From: Rhodobacter sp.
GTDB taxonomy: Bacteria > Pseudomonadota > Alphaproteobacteria > Rhodobacterales > Rhodobacteraceae
Direction: 5' to 3'
Assembly (NCBI GenBank): GCA_016704435.1
Contig: JADJAB010000008.1
Coordinates: 124,001 to 188,000 of the forward strand
DNA: 64,000 nt
The notes under the pieces are model-generated. The model was given only the letters and a program-made list of their open reading frames with translations. It was not told the DNA's origin and ran no database searches. This document shows, piece after piece, positions 61,580-64,000 of this stretch (the stretch's first letter is position 1; every line of letters begins with the position of its first letter). The translations under genes were made by a program, and so were the position numbers.

Positions 61580-61870
61580 GTGAAGCAATTGCGCGCCGGC
61601 CGGCGCAAGGCTTTCTTGTCCTGGCGCCAGTGTGCCCCTGGCTGGCGTTGACTGATGGAGGGGCGCTGCCCCTCCAAACCTCCCCGGAGTATTTCAGCCG
61701 AGATGAAATCCGAGTGGTCTTCATCTTGGCTGAAATACTCCCGCCAGAGGCACCCGAAATCTGCGGCTGGTGCCTCGTCCGAATGGAGCGTCGCGACCGA
61801 CCCAGGACCCGAGGAGAAGTGCGCAAGCGCTTTGACGAGACAAGGGGATTATGCAGCGCGCTTGCGCGCG
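61580..61870. repeat. Composite intergenic element, copy at 61.6-61.9 kb
   Basis: No gene lies between 61550 and 62010. The left module GTGAAGCAATTGCGCGCC starts at 61580. The hairpin GAGGGGC-GCT-GCCCCTC spans 61658-61674. GGAGTATTTCAGCCGAGATG (61686-61705) and the inverted arm CTTCATCTTGGCTGAAATAC (61719-61738) form a long stem. The right module, GAGGAGAAGTGCGCAAGCGC then GACGAGACAAGG (61811-61845), is related to the one near 56.6 kb. It sits between two divergent genes. Confidence 0.68.
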
Positions 61871-62010
61871 GCATGCAATCTGGAAAAGGCCGGCCGGACG
61901 GCGCCGGTCGCTCTCGGCCATTTGATGCCGCCGGGGCAGGCGGGTTCTTGCCGGGGCGCGGGGCGCAGCCTAGGCTTTGTTTCAAAAGCAGAAACGAAAA
62001 AGGGGCAAGG

Positions 62011-64000
62011 ATGCGGTGGCTTTTTCGGGCCCTTGGGGCGGTTCTTGTGCTGGTGCTGATCGGTGCGGGCCTTCTGGCGATGATCCCGGCCGAGGCGATC
62101 GCCGTCCGCGCAGCAGCCGAATTCGAGCGGCTGACCGGGCGGGCGCTGGTCATCGAGGGCGGCGTCAGTCCGCGGTTCTGGCCGGTCCTGGGCGTCACCA
62201 CCGGCCCGGTCAGCATCGCCAATGCCGGCTGGTCGGACGAAGGCCCGATGCTGAAGGCCGAAGCCCTGATCGTCGAGATCAACGCCTCGGCCCTGCTTGG
62301 CGGCGAGGTCCGGATTCTGGGTATCCGCGCCAGCCGTCCCGAGATCGTGCTGGAGCGCGCCAGGGACGGGCGCGAGAACTGGGTCTTTGGCGGCGGAGGC
62401 CCGGCCGGTGAAGTCTCGGCGGAGACCCCCGGCATCGGCCGTGCCTATACGCTGGAAGAGGGCCTGATCGAGGGCGGCACCCTGCGGTTCATCGACCATG
62501 CCAGCGGCCTGCGTCTGGCCTTCGACGACCTGGACGCAAGGGTGACGATCCCCGATTTCACCGGGCCGGCGCAGGTCACCGCTTCGGCCGTGATGGCAGG
62601 GCAGGCCGTGGTGTTGCGGGCCGAGGCGGGGGTGTTTTCCGCCTTCACCGAGGGCCGCGTCGTGCCGCTGGAGGTCAGCGCCGGGGTGGGCGGATCGACC
62701 ATCGCCTTTGCCGGGCGCGGCGGCTGGCAGCCGCTGGCGGCCGAGGGTGATCTGACGGCGGATCTGTCCGATCTTGCGGCAGTAGCGGCGCTGGCCGGGG
62801 CGGAGGCGCCCGCCCTGCCCTCGGGCCTGGGCGCGGACAGCCTGTCGCTGGCCGGCAAGCTGACGCTGGACGGCACTGGTGCCGCTTTCCTGCGCGGCGC
62901 CACGATCCGCGCCGATGGCAATGAGCTTGCCGGTGATCTGGACCTGAAGCCCGGCAAGGATCGGCCGAAGCTGTCGGCCCAGCTGCGCGCCGGCGCGCTG
63001 GCGCTGCCGGGTCTGGCGGGCGGGCAGGGCGGCGGCGCGGGTGGCGGGATGGAGGCCGCGGGCTGGCCGAAGGACCGCATCGACGTCTCGGGTCTGGGCG
63101 CGGTGGATGCCGCCGTGGCGCTGGTGGCCGGCTCGGTCGATCTGGGCCTGCTGAAACTGGGCGAGACCCGGTTGATGATCACGCTGGATCGCGCCCGTGC
63201 CGTCTTCGACATCCGCCAGATGACGGCCTATGGCGGCGCTGTCACCGGCGAGTTTGTCGTCAACGGACGCGGCGGCCTGTCGGTCGGCGGCAAGCTGTCG
63301 CTGGCGGGGTTGCAGATGCAGCCGCTCTTGTCCGACCTGTCCGGCTGGGACCGGCTGATCGGGCAGGGCAACCTGACGCTGAACTTCCTGGGTGTCGGCA
63401 ATTCGGTCGACGAGATCATGCAGGGCCTGAAGGGCGACGGCACGCTGTCGCTGGGCAAGGGAGAGCTGCGCGGGCTGGACATCGCTGGCATGCTGCGCAC
63501 GCTGGACCCCGGCTTTGTCGGCGAGGGGCAGAAGACCATCTTCGACGGAGCTGCGGGCAGTTTCAGCATTGCCGGCGGTGTTCTGTCGAACAGCGATCTG
63601 AAGCTGGTCGCGCCCTATCTGACCGCCACCGGATCTGGCGAGGTGGGCTTGGGCGCGCGCGATCTGAACTATCGGCTGCGGCCCACCGCGCTGGCCGGTG
63701 AGGACGGCACCGGGGGCGTGATGGTGCCCTTGCTGATCACCGGGTCCTGGGCAAAGCCCCGCTTCACGCTGGACCTTGAATCGATCGCCCGCGAGAAGAT
63801 GGAGGCCGAGGCGAAGGCCGTCGAAGAGCGGCTCCGGGCCGAAGCGGCGGCGGCCGAGGCGAAGGCCAAGGCGGAACTGGAGGCCAAGCTGCAAGAAGAG
63901 CTGGGCGTCGAGGCGATGGAGGGCGAAAGCCTGGAAGACGCCGTGCGGCGCCGCGCGGAGGAGGCGTTGCAGAACGAGGCCGGCAAGCTGCTGGAAGGTA
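62011..64000 (+). CDS. AsmA-family protein (3' partial)
   Basis: The frame from ATG 62011, after AGGGGCAAGG, stays open to the window end, giving 663 codons. It begins with a membrane anchor (MRWLFRALGAVLVLVLIGAG). AsmA features follow: TGRALVIEGGVSPRFWPVLG, then IANAGWSD, and a later repeat region with VNGRGGLSVGGKLSLAGL and LRTLDPGFVGEGQKTIFDGA. The last 70 residues are a charged Ala/Glu/Lys helix. AsmA-like proteins assist lipid or outer-membrane assembly. No stop is seen. Confidence 0.88.
   Translation, partial: MRWLFRALGAVLVLVLIGAGLLAMIPAEAIAVRAAAEFERLTGRALVIEGGVSPRFWPVLGVTTGPVSIANAGWSDEGPMLKAEALIVEINASALLGGEVRILGIRASRPEIVLERARDGRENWVFGGGGPAGEVSAETPGIGRAYTLEEGLIEGGTLRFIDHASGLRLAFDDLDARVTIPDFTGPAQVTASAVMAGQAVVLRAEAGVFSAFTEGRVVPLEVSAGVGGSTIAFAGRGGWQPLAAEGDLTADLSDLAAVAALAGAEAPALPSGLGADSLSLAGKLTLDGTGAAFLRGATIRADGNELAGDLDLKPGKDRPKLSAQLRAGALALPGLAGGQGGGAGGGMEAAGWPKDRIDVSGLGAVDAAVALVAGSVDLGLLKLGETRLMITLDRARAVFDIRQMTAYGGAVTGEFVVNGRGGLSVGGKLSLAGLQMQPLLSDLSGWDRLIGQGNLTLNFLGVGNSVDEIMQGLKGDGTLSLGKGELRGLDIAGMLRTLDPGFVGEGQKTIFDGAAGSFSIAGGVLSNSDLKLVAPYLTATGSGEVGLGARDLNYRLRPTALAGEDGTGGVMVPLLITGSWAKPRFTLDLESIAREKMEAEAKAVEERLRAEAAAAEAKAKAELEAKLQEELGVEAMEGESLEDAVRRRAEEALQNEAGKLLEG

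Noticed and set aside
61849..63894. Long minus-strand frame at the window end (681 codons)
   Set aside because: It is a shadow of the AsmA gene, which has a start, a signal anchor and recognisable family sequence on the plus strand.

Overview
The window is GC-rich, densely coding alphaproteobacterial DNA. It most likely comes from the Rhodobacteraceae/Paracoccaceae (Rhodobacter, Gemmobacter or Tabrizicola-like). Pointers are the protein families (DUF6455, DUF1467, DUF817, cupin lyase-like proteins), FnrL-type boxes, a PccR-like TTTGCAAA cluster before prpE, and intergenic repeats carrying GAGTATTT...CCAAGATGAAG. No rRNA, tRNA, CRISPR array or transposase was recognised. The first and last genes run off the window.

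Region 1 (1-15.8 kb) looks like a locus for uptake and demethylation of a quaternary amine or sulfonium compound. It holds a FAD oxidoreductase, a GcvT-family methyltransferase, two Rieske oxygenase alpha subunits, a complete PotFGHI-type ABC importer, a cupin with a DMSP-lyase-type metal site, an amidohydrolase, a small cupin and, further on, a TMADH/demethylase-like FMN/4Fe-4S enzyme. Five of these genes carry frameshifts and one also has an in-frame amber codon, so the locus is either eroding or badly sequenced. Serine hydroxymethyltransferase (glyA) lies beside it.

Region 2 (15.8-25.9 kb) holds a nucleotidyltransferase-like gene, glyA, nadK, a broken secreted protein, a LuxO/LuxU-like response regulator and phosphotransfer pair, prpE with its probable PccR operator, and malic enzyme. 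Region 3 (26-36 kb) holds a VOC-bicupin fusion, the nucleoside salvage run cdd-deoA-deoB-add-upp, a SPOR protein, a degenerate M48-like membrane protein, an EamA exporter and thymidine kinase.

Region 4 (36-49.7 kb) holds a lone CII-like regulator, an RhlE-type helicase, a lower-GC island with a decayed DUF3800 gene, carB (one apparent frameshift), pabB-pabC, aspS, and a DUF1800/DUF1501 export pair. Region 5 (49.7-64 kb) holds many small genes: GNAT, response regulator, methylmalonyl-CoA epimerase, nitroreductase, HDAC-like, nuclease, M48 lipoprotein, DgkA, double CDGSH, rimO (one apparent frameshift) and the start of an AsmA gene.

Two themes cross the window. First, single-base indels, mostly in G/C runs, interrupt about nine genes, including probably essential ones (carB), so at least some are sequence errors. 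Second, a family of intergenic elements recurs: a GC hairpin followed by GAGTATTT...CCAAGATGAAG at four places, and three 250-320 bp islands bounded by inverted modules, which look like non-coding mobile repeats.
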